Source: a candidate division FCPU426 bacterium (GTDB lineage: Bacteria > Oederibacteriota > PGYV01 > Palsa-1178). Taken from it: a stretch of DNA of 14,041 nucleotides. This document shows positions 13,591 to 14,041 of the stretch, one piece after another; the stretch's first letter is position 1, and the number at the start of each line of letters is the position of its first letter. The stretch covers positions 1 to 14,041 of the forward strand of contig PMTB01000037.1 in assembly GCA_003167475.1 (NCBI GenBank), written 5' to 3'. Below the pieces are notes generated by a model. The model was given only the letters and a program-made list of their open reading frames with translations, did no database searches and had not been told where the DNA came from. A program made the translations under genes and the position numbers.

Positions 13591-13980
13591 ATGTTGGGAA
13601 TGCTGGTCAAGTTCTGGAAAAGCCTGAAGTACGCCTTAAACGGCGTCAGGTTCGGTTTCTATTCGAGAAAAAATGTGGCGGCGCTTACTATCACCGCTGT
13701 GCTCCTGGCCGGTCTGCTCATATGGCTCGGGACATCGAAGATAAGGTTCGCGATCATCATGGTAGCGTGGATCACAGTGGTGATAGTCGAAATAGTCAAC
13801 ACAGCGGTGGAAACGGTGATTGACGCGCTGCATCCGGGCTTTGACAAGACCATGGGAAGGGCAAAGGATATGATGGCGGGAGCGGTGTTCCTTTCGCTTT
13901 TTTCCGCGACAATGCTGAGTTTTTTGATGATCTGGGACCCGCTTATACTGAAGCTGACAAAACTTTTCGGGGGCGGTTGA
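13591..13980 (+). CDS. dgkA: prokaryotic diacylglycerol kinase / undecaprenol kinase family protein
   Basis: The family phosphorylates diacylglycerol (Gram-negative DgkA) or undecaprenol (Gram-positive type) in the membrane with ATP. The 129-residue protein has three hydrophobic helices (about 30-47, 52-68, 94-114). The core signature is present: VEIVNTAVETVIDAL with Glu67, Asn70, Glu74 and Asp78, and GRAKDMMAGAVFL with Lys92 and Asp93. The conserved metal/ATP-site Glu of the N-terminal part (Glu28 in E. coli, in the form T-E-R-N in undecaprenol kinases) aligns with Arg26 in YSRKN. Eight residues after Gly18 there is Arg, not Glu, so activity may be altered. GGGAGGG precedes the ATG, 15 bases after the sugar kinase. 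Substrate cannot be decided from sequence; in an organism with LPS, lipid recycling is plausible. Confidence 0.85.
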   Translation: MLGMLVKFWKSLKYALNGVRFGFYSRKNVAALTITAVLLAGLLIWLGTSKIRFAIIMVAWITVVIVEIVNTAVETVIDALHPGFDKTMGRAKDMMAGAVFLSLFSATMLSFLMIWDPLILKLTKLFGGG

Positions 13981-14005
13981 AAGCATAAATAATTTGTTGT
14001 AAAAT
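13977..14005 (+). promoter_or_regulatory. possible sigma-70 type promoter reading out of the window
   Basis: TTGAAA (13977-13982) and TAAAAT (14000-14005) are 17 bases apart. The -35 box overlaps the dgkA stop codon. It would start a transcript near 14012 towards a gene beyond the right edge. No coding start is seen in the remaining 36 bases. Confidence 0.45.
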
Positions 14006-14041
14006 GAGACTGCCGTAAAGCTTTTATGATAGGTCGCGTAT

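Noticed and set aside
1..14041. tRNA, rRNA or riboswitch in the window
   Set aside because: I looked in the intergenic stretches (1-238, 734-1048, 10024-10132, 11135-11344, 12572-12610) and saw no cloverleaf, rRNA segment or recognisable riboswitch consensus.

Overview
The window looks like a chromosomal stretch from an uncultivated, rod-shaped, Gram-negative bacterium. The shape argument rests on a complete MreBCD-PBP2-RodA elongation machinery, and the Gram-negative argument on an HldD epimerase that makes the heptose of an LPS inner core. A Pta-AckA pair and a sugar kinase suggest acetate-producing (fermentative) sugar metabolism. AGG (Arg) and ATA (Ile) codons are frequent and every convincing gene is on the + strand. 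The phylum cannot be fixed without a search; a candidate-phylum lineage of the Elusimicrobiota/Omnitrophota kind is only a guess.

Layout. Positions 1-238 hold no convincing gene, only short palindromes. A secreted protein (about 239-733) ends inside what looks like a beta-sandwich domain. The intergenic 734-1048 carries a possible transposase-associated remnant and then a near-consensus extended -10 promoter (971-999), followed by a small hairpin in the leader. From 1079 to 10023 there is a tightly packed envelope operon: a small lysine-tailed membrane protein, mreB, mreC, mreD, mrdA (PBP2), rodA (mrdB), an RNase E/G gene, hldD, a pseudopilin-like protein and an unknown five-helix membrane protein. 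Several junctions overlap (ATGA overlaps at 1324 and 5588, a 31-base overlap at mreD/mrdA), which suggests translational coupling. A second transcription unit begins at a strong promoter (10056-10084): pta, ackA, a pfkB-family sugar kinase and a dgkA-family lipid kinase. A further promoter near the right edge (13977-14005) points out of the window.

How the genes work together. MreB filaments with MreC/MreD position the RodA glycosyltransferase and PBP2 transpeptidase for side-wall growth. HldD supplies LPS heptose and DgkA recycles a lipid alcohol by phosphorylation, so most of the window serves the envelope. Pta and AckA convert acetyl-CoA to acetate with ATP yield, and the PfkB kinase feeds sugar into glycolysis.

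The most unusual feature is a set of three long imperfect hairpins (3170-3247, 11145-11302, 12587-12659). Each lies at a junction between co-directional genes, and the arms of each are built from tandem short words. The words differ between hairpins, although the second and third share AAAACTTAA. Two of them extend the open frame of the next gene, and in the pfkB-family gene the element appears to supply the start codon. Other points worth a look are the lysine-tailed protein in front of mreB, a KTS instead of KTG motif in PBP2, the loss of a conserved Glu in DgkA, and a pseudopilin-like domain without a prepilin peptidase signal.
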